DNA of 30,776 nt from SIG636 sp045592105 (GTDB lineage Bacteria > Bacillota > Clostridia > Oscillospirales > CAG-382). The stretch is from contig JAZNUB010000048.1 of NCBI GenBank assembly GCA_045592105.1, forward strand, positions 1 through 30,776. The letters run 5' to 3'. Position 1 is the first letter of the stretch; each line of letters begins with the position of its first letter. The notes beneath the pieces were generated by a model, which searched no databases, was not told where the DNA came from, and saw only the letters and a program-made list of their open reading frames with translations. The position numbers were made by a program, and so were the translations under genes. Positions 14,560 through 22,157 of this stretch are shown here, piece by piece.

Positions 14560-15528
14560 TTACTGCCCCTTCCTTTCTCTGCCTCTTGCCCTTTGCTCCT
14601 TCTTGGAAACAAGGCGAACAAACACATCCTCAAGGCTCATTTCCACGCCCTCAAGCCCTATAAGCGGGTATCCCTTAGAGGCAAGCGCGGAAAACAAGGG
14701 CTTGCGCGCGTCTATCCTCTCGTCCGACTCTATAAGGTAGCTTATAGAATCCCCGTCCGTTCTGCCAAGCACGTCTGCCGTGCGGATAGCGGAAACGCCA
14801 CTTAGCACCTTCAACACCTCTGCCTCCGGCCCGCAAATCTTTGCAATAAGCCTTCTGGGGCCCTCCACAGCCTCTGCAAGCGTTTCGATAGGCTCGTCCG
14901 CAACGATATTGCCCTCGTTAATAACCACAACGCGGCTGCATATCTGCTGTACCTCCGGCAGGATGTGGGAAGATATGATTATCGTATGCTCTTTACCCAA
15001 AAGCTTAACAAGGTTGCGTATCTCTATAATCTGCTTCGGGTCAAGGCCAACCGTAGGCTCGTCAAACACCAAAACCTTGGGGTTGCCTATAAGCGCCTGC
15101 GCTATACCAACGCGCTGGCGATAGCCCTTAGACAAATTCTTTATAAGGCGCTTCTCCACGTCCGCTATCTTAACAACCTCGCATATCTCCTTGATATGCT
15201 GTTTTCTGGGCAGCTTACAGCCCTTAAGGTCGTACACGAAATTAAGGTATTCCCCAACCTTCATATCGGGGTAAAGCGGAGGCAGCTCCGGCAAGAAGCC
15301 AATGCGCTTCTTTGCCTCTACGGGGTTTTCAAATATGCTTATACCGTCAACGTACGCCTCGCCCGCGGTTGCGGAAAGGTAGCCCGTTAGGATATTAAGC
15401 GCGGTGCTTTTGCCTGCGCCGTTAGGCCCAAGAAACCCTAATATATCCCCGCTTTCAGCCTTAAAGCAGATGCCCTTTAAGGCGTGGTTTTGCCCGTAAT
15501 CTTTATAAACGTTTTTAAATTCAATCAT
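14560..15528 (-). CDS. ABC transporter ATP-binding protein (GldA-like)
   Basis: The 322-residue protein has a Walker A motif at 34-42 (GPNGAGKST), an ABC signature (LSKGYRQRVGIAQAL), a Walker B (VLVFDEPTVGLDP) and an H-loop (IISSHIL). The C-terminal extension (about 225-322) is typical of GldA/NatA-type ATPases that pair with ABC-2 permeases. It is first of the five Gld-type genes and starts 39 bases after aspS, with only a moderate AAGG site. No separate promoter was evident, so read-through from aspS is likely. Confidence 0.93.
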   Translation of the reverse strand: MIEFKNVYKDYGQNHALKGICFKAESGDILGFLGPNGAGKSTALNILTGYLSATAGEAYVDGISIFENPVEAKKRIGFLPELPPLYPDMKVGEYLNFVYDLKGCKLPRKQHIKEICEVVKIADVEKRLIKNLSKGYRQRVGIAQALIGNPKVLVFDEPTVGLDPKQIIEIRNLVKLLGKEHTIIISSHILPEVQQICSRVVVINEGNIVADEPIETLAEAVEGPRRLIAKICGPEAEVLKVLSGVSAIRTADVLGRTDGDSISYLIESDERIDARKPLFSALASKGYPLIGLEGVEMSLEDVFVRLVSKKEQRARGRERKGQ

Positions 15529-15567
15529 AAGCCTTGTTTCACCTTTGGGTATATATGTTGTTTATGT

Positions 15568-17352
15568 TTAGTCCTTTTTTTCGGTTATCTGTATGCCCAA
15601 ATCGCCAAGCAAATTGCAGGGTACGGTAGCAGGGCACGCCGTCATAAGCTCGGAAGCGTTCTGCACCTTGGGGAAAGCAACAACATCGCGCAAATTATCA
15701 CAGCCGAGAAGCTGCATAACAAGCCTGTCAAGCCCCAAAGCCATACCGCCGTGCGGAGGCGGGCCAAAACGGAACGCATCCGTTAAGAAGCCAAATTTTT
15801 CCTGCGCTTCCTCGTCGGATATACCAAGCAGGCGGAATATCGTTTTTTGAAGCGTGGGATCCGTTATACGGATAGAGCCGCTTGCCAGCTCGATACCGTT
15901 AAGCACAAGGTCGTATGCCTTAGCGCGAACAGAAGCCTTGTCCGTTTCAAGATAGGGCAAGCACTCGTCAAGCGGAGCTGTAAAGGGATGGTGCATAGCA
16001 ACGAAATCGCCAAGCTCCTTGTCGTATTCGAAGAACGGGAACTCTATAACCCAAAGCGGCTTGTAGCCTGCCTTTTCAACGCCTGCACGGTTTGCGGCTT
16101 CAACACGAAGCATACCAAGCGTGGAAAGCAGCCTGCTTGTATCGGTATCTGCCATAAACAGAAGCACATCCCCCGTTTCGGCACCCATACGCTCGTAAAT
16201 AGCCGCCATTTCCTCCTCTGTCATAAACTTGGAGAAGGAGGAAGCCGCGCCCTGCTCCGTTAGCCTTACCCACGCAAGCCCCTTTGCGCCGCAGCCCTTT
16301 GCATACTCGGTAAGCTTGTCCACCTCTTTGCGGGTAAGCACGTTTACCTTGTTCTTTACGTTTATACCTCTAACGCTGCCGCCGCCCTCGATAGCGCCCG
16401 TAAACACGGAAAAGCCGCTTTTTTCAACTATATCGCTTATATCCGTTATCTCAAGCCCATAACGAAGGTCGGGCTTATCGGAGCCAAAACGCTCCATAAC
16501 CTCTTTATAGGTATAGCGCGGAAGCGGAAGCGCAACGTCTATACCCAAAAGCTCGCTGAACAGCTTCTTAATAAGCCCTTCAACAACGCCAAGAATATCG
16601 TCCACGTCCACAAAAGACATCTCAAGGTCTATCTGCGTAAATTCGGGCTGACGGTCTGCACGCAAATCCTCGTCCCTAAAGCAACGCGCAAGCTGAACGT
16701 AACGGTCAAAGCCCGCTACCATTAAAAGCTGTTTATAAAGCTGAGGGGACTGCGGAAGCGCGTAAAAAGAGCCCTTGTGAACACGGCTGGGCACAAGATA
16801 ATCCCTTGCGCCTTCAGGCGTGGAGCGCACAAGCATAGGCGTTTCTATTTCTAAAAATCCGTTTTCATCAAAATAGTCCCTTATCAGCTTCGCCGTCTTG
16901 TGGCGGAACATTATGTTCTTTGCAAGGTCGGGACGGCGCAGGTCCAAATAACGGTGCTTAAGCCTTAGCTCCTCACCCGCACGGCTACCCTCAAGTATTT
17001 CAAAGGGAGGCGTTTCCGATACGGAAAGCACCCTAAGCTCGGTTACAAATATTTCTATATTGCCCGTGGGGAGGTTGGGGTTCTTACTGCTGCGCTCTCT
17101 TACCGTACCAACAGCCGCAAGCACGTATTCGCTTCTTGCGGTGAACGCCTTTTCAAAAATGCCCCTGTCACTACCCTCATCAAACGCAAGCTGTACTATA
17201 CCGCTGCGGTCACGAAGGTCTATAAATATAAGGCTGCCCAAATCGCGCTGGCGCTGTACCCAGCCCATTACCGTTACCGTACTGCCTATATCGCTTTCAC
17301 GAAGCGTTCCGCAATAATGCGAACGCCTAAGCTCGCCCATAAGTTCTGCCAT
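15568..17352 (-). CDS. aspS: Aspartyl-tRNA synthetase
   Basis: The 594-residue length is normal for the bacterial type. An OB-fold anticodon-binding domain (about 1-110; GWVQRQRDLGSLIFIDLRDRSG) precedes the class II catalytic core. Motif 2 is visible as CFRDEDLRADRQPEFTQID and motif 3 as PPHGGMALGLDRLVM. The insertion domain typical of bacterial AspRS lies at about 290-420. It charges tRNA-Asp in the cytoplasm. It starts 18 bases after hisS, a pairing common in Firmicutes. No T-box leader is present. Confidence 0.97.
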   Translation of the reverse strand: MAELMGELRRSHYCGTLRESDIGSTVTVMGWVQRQRDLGSLIFIDLRDRSGIVQLAFDEGSDRGIFEKAFTARSEYVLAAVGTVRERSSKNPNLPTGNIEIFVTELRVLSVSETPPFEILEGSRAGEELRLKHRYLDLRRPDLAKNIMFRHKTAKLIRDYFDENGFLEIETPMLVRSTPEGARDYLVPSRVHKGSFYALPQSPQLYKQLLMVAGFDRYVQLARCFRDEDLRADRQPEFTQIDLEMSFVDVDDILGVVEGLIKKLFSELLGIDVALPLPRYTYKEVMERFGSDKPDLRYGLEITDISDIVEKSGFSVFTGAIEGGGSVRGINVKNKVNVLTRKEVDKLTEYAKGCGAKGLAWVRLTEQGAASSFSKFMTEEEMAAIYERMGAETGDVLLFMADTDTSRLLSTLGMLRVEAANRAGVEKAGYKPLWVIEFPFFEYDKELGDFVAMHHPFTAPLDECLPYLETDKASVRAKAYDLVLNGIELASGSIRITDPTLQKTIFRLLGISDEEAQEKFGFLTDAFRFGPPPHGGMALGLDRLVMQLLGCDNLRDVVAFPKVQNASELMTACPATVPCNLLGDLGIQITEKKD

Positions 17353-17369
17353 TATCTATCTCTCCTCTT

Positions 17370-18629
17370 TTATCTTATTATCCTTGCTATTTCTGCCGCG
17401 TTTACGGCTACCTGCACGGCTTCCCCGCCCTGCATGGATTTAAGCGTTGCCGTACCGCTTTCAAGCTCACTGTCACCTAACACTATCGTGTATTTAGCTT
17501 TAGCCTTGTCTGACCACTTCATCTGCGCTTTAAGCGAACGCTTGCACAAATCGCTTTCAGCCTTCAAGCCCATATCCCTAAGCTCACACGCTAAAAGATA
17601 CGCCTTTTCCCTTGCACTGTCACAAGCGGGCGCAATATATATATCCGGCGCGCTGTCATCCTCAGGCAGTACCCCATCCAGCTCCATAACCGCTATAAGC
17701 CTTGTTATGCCCATACCGAAGCCAACGCCGCTAAGCGCGGGGCCGCCAAGCTGGCTAACAAGCATATCGTACCTGCCGCCGCCGCAAACGGTGGATTGTG
17801 CCGCACCCGTGCCGCCCACAAACTCAAACACCGTGCCCGTGTAGTAATCCAAGCCGCGCACGATAAACGGGTCTACCTCAAACCTTACATCCGATGCCTC
17901 AAGCACAGCCTTTAGGCTTTCAAAATGCGTTTTACAATCGTCACAAAGATACTCTATGGTTTTAGGCGCATCCTTTGCAACCGCCGCACATTCGGGGCAC
18001 TTGCAATCCAATATCCTTAGCGGATTGGTTTCAAGGCGGCCCTTGCAGGTATCACAAAGCTTGTCCTTTTTATTCTCAAAATAAGCCTTTAGCGCGGCGC
18101 GGAAATCGCCCCTGCACTCGTTACAGCCTATGGAGTTTATCTTTAGTGTAACGCTTTTTACACCCAAAGCCTTAAACACGCCTGAAGCAAGCAAAATAAG
18201 CTCTGCATCGGCAAAAGCGGAATTGCTTCCGAAAAGCTCTGCACCAAACTGCACAAACTCCCTGCTTCTGCCCGCCTGCGGCTTTTCGTAACGGAAAAAG
18301 CTGCCAAGATAATACAGCTTTAGCGGCATTGCCTGCATACAAAGCCCGTTCTCGATTATACTGCGAACAACGCACGCCGTACCCTCGGGGCGCAAGGACA
18401 TACTTCTGCCGTCCTTATCCTCAAAGGTATACATCTCCTTTTGAACTATATCGGTAGTGCCGCCAACACCACGGTTAAACAGCTCCGTTACCTCGAAGGT
18501 GGGAAAGCGTATCTCACCGTAGCCGCTTTTTGCGGCAACCGCCCTTACCGTTTTTTCAATATACTGCCATATATAGCTTTTGTCGGGCAGTATGTCCATC
18601 GTGCCTTTCGGCTTTTGTATATTCGCCAT
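17370..18629 (-). CDS. hisS: Histidyl-tRNA synthetase, cysteine-rich clostridial form
   Basis: The protein has 419 residues from the ATG at 18629 (MANIQKPKGTMDILPD). An in-frame ATG 16 codons earlier overlaps mgsA. Class II features are RPEGTACVVRS, FFRYEKPQAGRSREF, the His-specific RGLDYYTGTVFEF, and GGRYDMLVSQLGGP, followed by the anticodon-binding domain (about 325-419). A middle segment carries CNEC, CDTC, CKCPEC and CDDC, which is likely to bind zinc; similar cysteine sets occur in clostridial HisRS, from memory. It lies between mgsA and aspS in a probable single transcript. Confidence 0.96.
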   Translation of the reverse strand: MANIQKPKGTMDILPDKSYIWQYIEKTVRAVAAKSGYGEIRFPTFEVTELFNRGVGGTTDIVQKEMYTFEDKDGRSMSLRPEGTACVVRSIIENGLCMQAMPLKLYYLGSFFRYEKPQAGRSREFVQFGAELFGSNSAFADAELILLASGVFKALGVKSVTLKINSIGCNECRGDFRAALKAYFENKKDKLCDTCKGRLETNPLRILDCKCPECAAVAKDAPKTIEYLCDDCKTHFESLKAVLEASDVRFEVDPFIVRGLDYYTGTVFEFVGGTGAAQSTVCGGGRYDMLVSQLGGPALSGVGFGMGITRLIAVMELDGVLPEDDSAPDIYIAPACDSAREKAYLLACELRDMGLKAESDLCKRSLKAQMKWSDKAKAKYTIVLGDSELESGTATLKSMQGGEAVQVAVNAAEIARIIR

Positions 18630-18655
18630 CTCTTTATTTCTCTCTTTACAAATTT

Positions 18656-19051
18656 TTAGTGAACAAGCATACGCCAATCAAGGTCGCCACGGTCAAGCGC
18701 CATAATAAGTGCCTCTGCCGTTGCTATGTTGGTTGCCACGGGGATGTTCTGCTTATCGCACATACGCACAAGGTTAAGCTGTGCGTCTGCATACTCGTTA
18801 TCATCCGCGGTGTCACGGAAATATAAAAGCAAATCTATCTCGTTATATGATATTCTGGATGCTATCTGCTGTGTGCCCCCGTGGGTGCCGGAAAGCATCG
18901 TTTCTATATTAAGCCCCGTTGCCTCTGCAAGATACCTGCCTGTGGTACCGGTAGCGCATATATGATGCTTGCTTAAAATACCGCAGTACGCTATACAAAA
19001 CTCCGTCATCAATTCTTTTCTCTTGTCACTTGCAATGATTGCTATTTCCAT
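18656..19051 (-). CDS. mgsA: Methylglyoxal synthase
   Basis: The 131-residue protein matches the family length. It has the MGS-like fold with KRKELMTEFC, the phosphate-binding ATGTTGRYL, LSGTHGGTQQIASRI, and the conserved DLLLYFRDT including the catalytic Asp. It converts dihydroxyacetone phosphate to methylglyoxal and phosphate, a glycolytic bypass used when phosphate is low. The ATG has AAGGAGG upstream. A 19-bp palindrome lies between it and the minD-like gene. Confidence 0.95.
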   Translation of the reverse strand: MEIAIIASDKRKELMTEFCIAYCGILSKHHICATGTTGRYLAEATGLNIETMLSGTHGGTQQIASRISYNEIDLLLYFRDTADDNEYADAQLNLVRMCDKQNIPVATNIATAEALIMALDRGDLDWRMLVH

Positions 19052-19068
19052 AAATAACCTCCTTACTT

Positions 19069-19087
19069 AACGTTTTGCCAAAACGTT
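19069..19087. promoter_or_regulatory. 19-bp perfect inverted repeat upstream of mgsA
   Basis: AACGTTTTG-C-CAAAACGTT has 9-bp perfect arms around one base. It lies 18 bases before the mgsA start, upstream of the ribosome-binding site. It could be an operator or a short mRNA hairpin. I did not match it to a known regulator. Confidence 0.5.
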
Positions 19088-19094
19088 TGGTTAA

Positions 19095-19874
19095 TTATAA
19101 ATATTCTTTCAGCTTTTTGGGCTTATAAACGTCCTTTAGCAGCGGTATGGGCTGCCCAAGTATACGCTTTGCTATGTTAAGCGTTGCCGCCTCGTATTGC
19201 TTAAGACGCCCGCCGCCACAGTAGGGCAAAGCCCCCTGCTCCTGCACAAGCGTAACGCTTAAATCGAACGGAACAACACCCAACAGCTTTATATGCGCCC
19301 TTTGGATAATATCAAGCACCGAGGGAAGCACACCCGCCTCCTCAGCCTCCTTGTGGTAGCTGTTTACCACCAAGCGGATATTGGAAAAGCCAAGCTGTGA
19401 AAGCACGCTTGCCGTTTTTTCCGCCGCGCGGATAGCCGTGGACTGATGAAAGCTTACAACCAGCGCATCGTCCGCACTGCGCGCAAAGGCACGGTACACC
19501 TCGCTATCCTCCGCAGAGGAGTCCACCAAAACAAAATCGTATTTCTTTTTAAGCTCTGCCAAAACCCTCTCCGTTTCGGTAGCGGAAAGAGCCCCGCCCG
19601 AAGCGGCAGGTGCCGCCAAAAAGAACAGCTTTTTGTTGGTTTCGTGCACGGCTATGGCGTTTTGAGCCTGTATACGCCCGCCGATAACGTCCGAGCTATC
19701 GAAAAGCGAGCTGTTTTCCATCCCCAAAACCAAATCCATACAGCGGTTCCCGTAGTCCGCATCAACCACAAGCACGCTTTTACCCAGCACGGTCAAAGCA
19801 GTTGCAAGGTTTGCGGTAAGCGTGGTTTTGCCTACGCCGCCCTTGAAGGAAGTGATAAAAATTATCCTACCCAA
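19095..19874 (-). CDS. MinD/ParA family ATPase
   Basis: The deviant Walker A is KGGVGKTT at 11-18. Other MinD-like pieces are VLVVDADYGNRCMDLVLGMEN, FVLVDSSAE and VVNSYHKEAE. The best start is TTG at 19874: GGGGAGG lies nine bases upstream and the protein then begins MGRIIFITSFKGG like other MinDs. An ATG at 19892 would give 265 residues but leaves about 10 bases of leader. No minC or minE is adjacent. The C-terminus is short, ending KPKKLKEYL, with no obvious MinD membrane-targeting helix, so the exact role (division-site placement, or placing another structure) is open. The promoter lies just upstream. Confidence 0.85.
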   Translation of the reverse strand: MGRIIFITSFKGGVGKTTLTANLATALTVLGKSVLVVDADYGNRCMDLVLGMENSSLFDSSDVIGGRIQAQNAIAVHETNKKLFFLAAPAASGGALSATETERVLAELKKKYDFVLVDSSAEDSEVYRAFARSADDALVVSFHQSTAIRAAEKTASVLSQLGFSNIRLVVNSYHKEAEEAGVLPSVLDIIQRAHIKLLGVVPFDLSVTLVQEQGALPYCGGGRLKQYEAATLNIAKRILGQPIPLLKDVYKPKKLKEYL

Positions 19875-19908
19875 AAGTTCATGCCTCCCCATATATCCTC
19901 AATTTGGT

Positions 19909-19937
19909 ATAATACCATTAAAACCTTTATTTGTCAA
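19909..19937 (-). promoter_or_regulatory. Sigma-A promoter of the minD-mgsA-hisS-aspS transcript
   Basis: On the minus strand TTGACA (19932-19937) and TATTAT (19909-19914) are 17 bp apart. The predicted start near 19902 leaves a leader of about 27 bases to the TTG start. Confidence 0.85.
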
Positions 19938-19999
19938 CAAATTCTAATCGCATTTTCCGCAAAGCCGTGCGCCTTTACGAAAAAAATTAAAAAAAGGGC

Positions 20000-20028
20000 T
20001 TGCAATAATAAAAAAAGCGTGGTATAAT
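20000..20028 (+). promoter_or_regulatory. Sigma-A promoter of rplS
   Basis: TTGCAA (20000-20005) and TATAAT (20023-20028) are 17 bp apart. It diverges from the minD promoter; the two -35 boxes are about 60 bp apart. Confidence 0.85.
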
Positions 20029-20047
20029 CAGTCGTTAAAATAAATAA

Positions 20048-20095
20048 TTGCGGTCCTCTGCGGCTCGGCAAGAACGCGATTTGGAGGGAGGAAAG
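20048..20095 (+). ncRNA. Probable ribosomal protein L19 leader
   Basis: The transcribed leader contains TTGCGGTCCTCTGCGGC, AGAACGCGATTTGGAGG and the rplS ribosome-binding site. Firmicute rplS genes are known to carry a structured L19 leader, and this sequence recalls it. I could not check the fold against the family model. Confidence 0.45.
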
Positions 20096-20100
20096 CTTTT

Positions 20101-20442
20101 ATGGATCTCCTTAAGGCTTTTACTGATGAGCAACTTAAAAAAGAGCTTCCCAAGTTCGAAATAGGTGATACCGTTAAGGTTCACCAGCGTATTGTGGAAG
20201 GCGCAAGAACGAGAACTCAGATTTTTGAGGGCACCGTTATTGCAAAGAGAAACAGCGGCGTTAGCGAAACGTTTACCGTTCGCCGTATATCCTACGGTGT
20301 TGGTACTGAAAAAACGTTCCCTATCCACAGCCCCAACGTTCAGGATGTTGTGGTAACCCGTCGCGGTAAGGTTCGCCGTGCCAAGCTGTATTATCTGCGT
20401 GGCAGAGTGGGCAAATACGCAAAGGTCAAGGAAAAGATCTAA
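20101..20442 (+). CDS. rplS: Ribosomal protein L19
   Basis: The 113-residue length and sequence are typical of L19: FEIGDTVKVHQRIVEGARTRTQ, FEGTVIAKRNSGVSETFTVRRISYGVGTEKTFP, and the C-terminal RRGKVRRAKLYYLRGRVGK. L19 sits at the interface of the 50S and 30S subunits. The ATG has GGAGGGAGG upstream. It has its own promoter and a terminator before lepB, so its high expression is partly separated from the downstream genes. Confidence 0.98.
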   Translation: MDLLKAFTDEQLKKELPKFEIGDTVKVHQRIVEGARTRTQIFEGTVIAKRNSGVSETFTVRRISYGVGTEKTFPIHSPNVQDVVVTRRGKVRRAKLYYLRGRVGKYAKVKEKI

Positions 20443-20459
20443 GTATCTGCGCGAAGTAC

Positions 20460-20495
20460 AAAGTGTCTGTTATTGCGGACACTTTTGTATTTTTT
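20460..20495 (+). terminator. Intrinsic terminator after rplS
   Basis: AAAGTGTC (20460-20467), loop TGTTATTGCG, then GACACTTT (20478-20485), followed by TGTATTTTTT. It lies 17 bases past the rplS stop. Confidence 0.85.
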
Positions 20496-20523
20496 CGCGC
20501 GCGTGCGCGTATACGCGTGTGTA
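20496..20523. other. 28-bp perfectly alternating pyrimidine-purine tract
   Basis: Every base from 20496 to 20523 alternates pyrimidine and purine, mostly CG/TG steps. The palindrome CGCGTATACGCG lies within it (20506-20517). It is directly after the rplS terminator and 27 bases before lepB. Such tracts favour left-handed (Z) DNA under negative supercoiling; whether it does so here is inference. Confidence 0.7.
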
Positions 20524-20550
20524 GCGTAACGCGGTTTAGGAGTTAGTTTG

Positions 20551-21282
20551 ATGGCAGATTTTTACAAAGACGATGATATGGTTGAGGATACGGCAAAGCT
20601 TCCCGTGGAGGAGCAGGACGGCAGCGTTTTGTATATAGAGCCGGACGAGGACGTTGAAGAGGATAGCGGCGAGGGCGAAAAGGAAGGCGGAAAGAAGAAA
20701 AAGGGCGGCATCTTTAGCGAGCTGTTTGATTGCTTTGAAACCTTTTGCTACGCGCTTGTTTTAATGATGCTTATGTTCGTGTTTGTGTTCCGTTTCGTAA
20801 CGGTGAACGGCACCTCTATGATAAACACGCTTAAAAACGAGGATAAGCTTATTATATCCGACGTGATGTATACGCCCGAAACGGGGGATATCGTTGTGCT
20901 GGATGCAAACGGGCTGTTTTCGGATAGGTATATTATCAAGCGCATCATAGCAACCGGTGGTCAGCGGGTGGATATAGACTTTTTTGAGTGGACCGTTACG
21001 GTAGACGGGCAGCTTCTTGAAGAAAGCTACGTAAACCGCGAGTTTGGGTATATGGACAGCGCTTATTGGATAGAAACCGATGAAAGCGTTACGAAAAACT
21101 ATGACAACGGGTTTTTGCACACTGCAAGCTTTACCGTGCCTGAAGGGGAGCTGTTTGTGATGGGGGACAATCGCAACGGCTCGTCGGACAGTAGGCTTGT
21201 AGGCTGTTTGGAGGAGGACCGTGTGCTTGGCAGGGTGCTTCTTCGCATAGGGCCCAAGAACAGCTTTGGGAGGGTAGGATGA
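20551..21282 (+). CDS. lepB: Signal peptidase I
   Basis: The protein has 243 residues from the ATG at 20551 (AGGAG eight bases upstream); a TTG three bases earlier is too close to the site. A 57-residue cytoplasmic head is very acidic with a Lys-rich end (KKKKGG). One membrane helix (about 64-82) follows. Catalytic Ser89 is in NGTSM and Lys130 in YIIKRIIA; the C-terminal box is MGDNRNGSSDSR. It removes signal peptides from exported proteins, such as those encoded at 6.2-10.4 kb. Its stop overlaps the rbgA start (ATGA). Confidence 0.95.
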   Translation: MADFYKDDDMVEDTAKLPVEEQDGSVLYIEPDEDVEEDSGEGEKEGGKKKKGGIFSELFDCFETFCYALVLMMLMFVFVFRFVTVNGTSMINTLKNEDKLIISDVMYTPETGDIVVLDANGLFSDRYIIKRIIATGGQRVDIDFFEWTVTVDGQLLEESYVNREFGYMDSAYWIETDESVTKNYDNGFLHTASFTVPEGELFVMGDNRNGSSDSRLVGCLEEDRVLGRVLLRIGPKNSFGRVG

Positions 21283-22124
21283 GCGAGCCTATCGTATGGT
21301 ATCCGGGGCATATGGCGGCGGCAAAGCGCGAGCTTTTAAAAAGCCTTGTGCCTGCCGATTTCGTTGTGGAGATACTTGATGCGCGCATACCGTTATCAAG
21401 CCGCAACCCCGACCTTAAAGAGATTTGCGCGGATAAGCCGCGCTTGACCCTGCTTTCAAAGTGTACCTTGGCAGACCCTGCGAGGACAAGCGAGCTTAAA
21501 AAGCTTTTGGAGGCAGAGGGCGCACGCGTTATAGCCATAGACAGTAAAACTAAGCAGGGCTATGACAGGATAACGCCCACGATAAAAGAGCTTGTTGCGG
21601 AAAAGCTGAAAAAATACGCCGATAAGGGCATGGCGGGCAGGAAGATACGCGGAATGGTGCTTGGCATAACGAACGTTGGCAAAAGCACGTTTATAAACCG
21701 CTACACAGGCACTAACAAGGCGAAGGCGGAGGATAGGCCGGGTGTAACGCGAAGCACGCAATGGATAAGCGCGCCCGGCGGTATAGAGCTTTTGGATACT
21801 CCCGGCTTGCTTTGGCACAAGTTTGAGGACCAAAGCGTTGGCGAAAAGCTGGCGTTTACGGGTGCTATAAGGGACGAGATTCTTGATATAACCGATATAG
21901 CCGCAAGGCTGGCGGCACTTTTGATACGGCTGTACCCCGATTTGGTGCTTGCGCGCTACAAGGTGCAAGCCGTTGAGGAGGAGAGCGCGGAGGAGCTTTT
22001 GGAGCGTATGACCGTTAAGCGCGGCTTCCTTCAGCGCGGGGGCGTACCCGATACGGAAAGGTTTGCTTCCTGCCTGCTTGATGAGTTTCGCGGTGGGAAG
22101 ATAGGCAGAATAACTCTTGACTAA
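21279..22124 (+). CDS. rbgA: Ribosome biogenesis GTPase RbgA/YlqF
   Basis: The 281-residue circularly permuted GTPase begins IVWYPGHMAAAKRELL. Walker A is GITNVGKS (129-136), G3 is DTPG (173-176), and the C-terminal RNA-binding region ends in FRGGKIGRITLD. RbgA drives late 50S assembly. The G4 motif, normally NKxD near residue 60, reads SKCT here. The gene overlaps lepB by four bases and lies in the conserved rplS-to-yraN block. Confidence 0.94.
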   Translation: MSEPIVWYPGHMAAAKRELLKSLVPADFVVEILDARIPLSSRNPDLKEICADKPRLTLLSKCTLADPARTSELKKLLEAEGARVIAIDSKTKQGYDRITPTIKELVAEKLKKYADKGMAGRKIRGMVLGITNVGKSTFINRYTGTNKAKAEDRPGVTRSTQWISAPGGIELLDTPGLLWHKFEDQSVGEKLAFTGAIRDEILDITDIAARLAALLIRLYPDLVLARYKVQAVEEESAEELLERMTVKRGFLQRGGVPDTERFASCLLDEFRGGKIGRITLD

Positions 22125-22157
22125 CGCTTTATTCAAGAAGCGGGAAGGAGCTTTGGT

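Noticed and set aside
17353..18700. T-box leaders for aspS or hisS
   Set aside because: The gaps before these genes are 18-26 bases, too short for a T-box, and no T-box core was seen.
20035..20328. Minus-strand open frame across the rplS leader and gene
   Set aside because: It is antisense to rplS, which is certain, and crosses the rplS leader.
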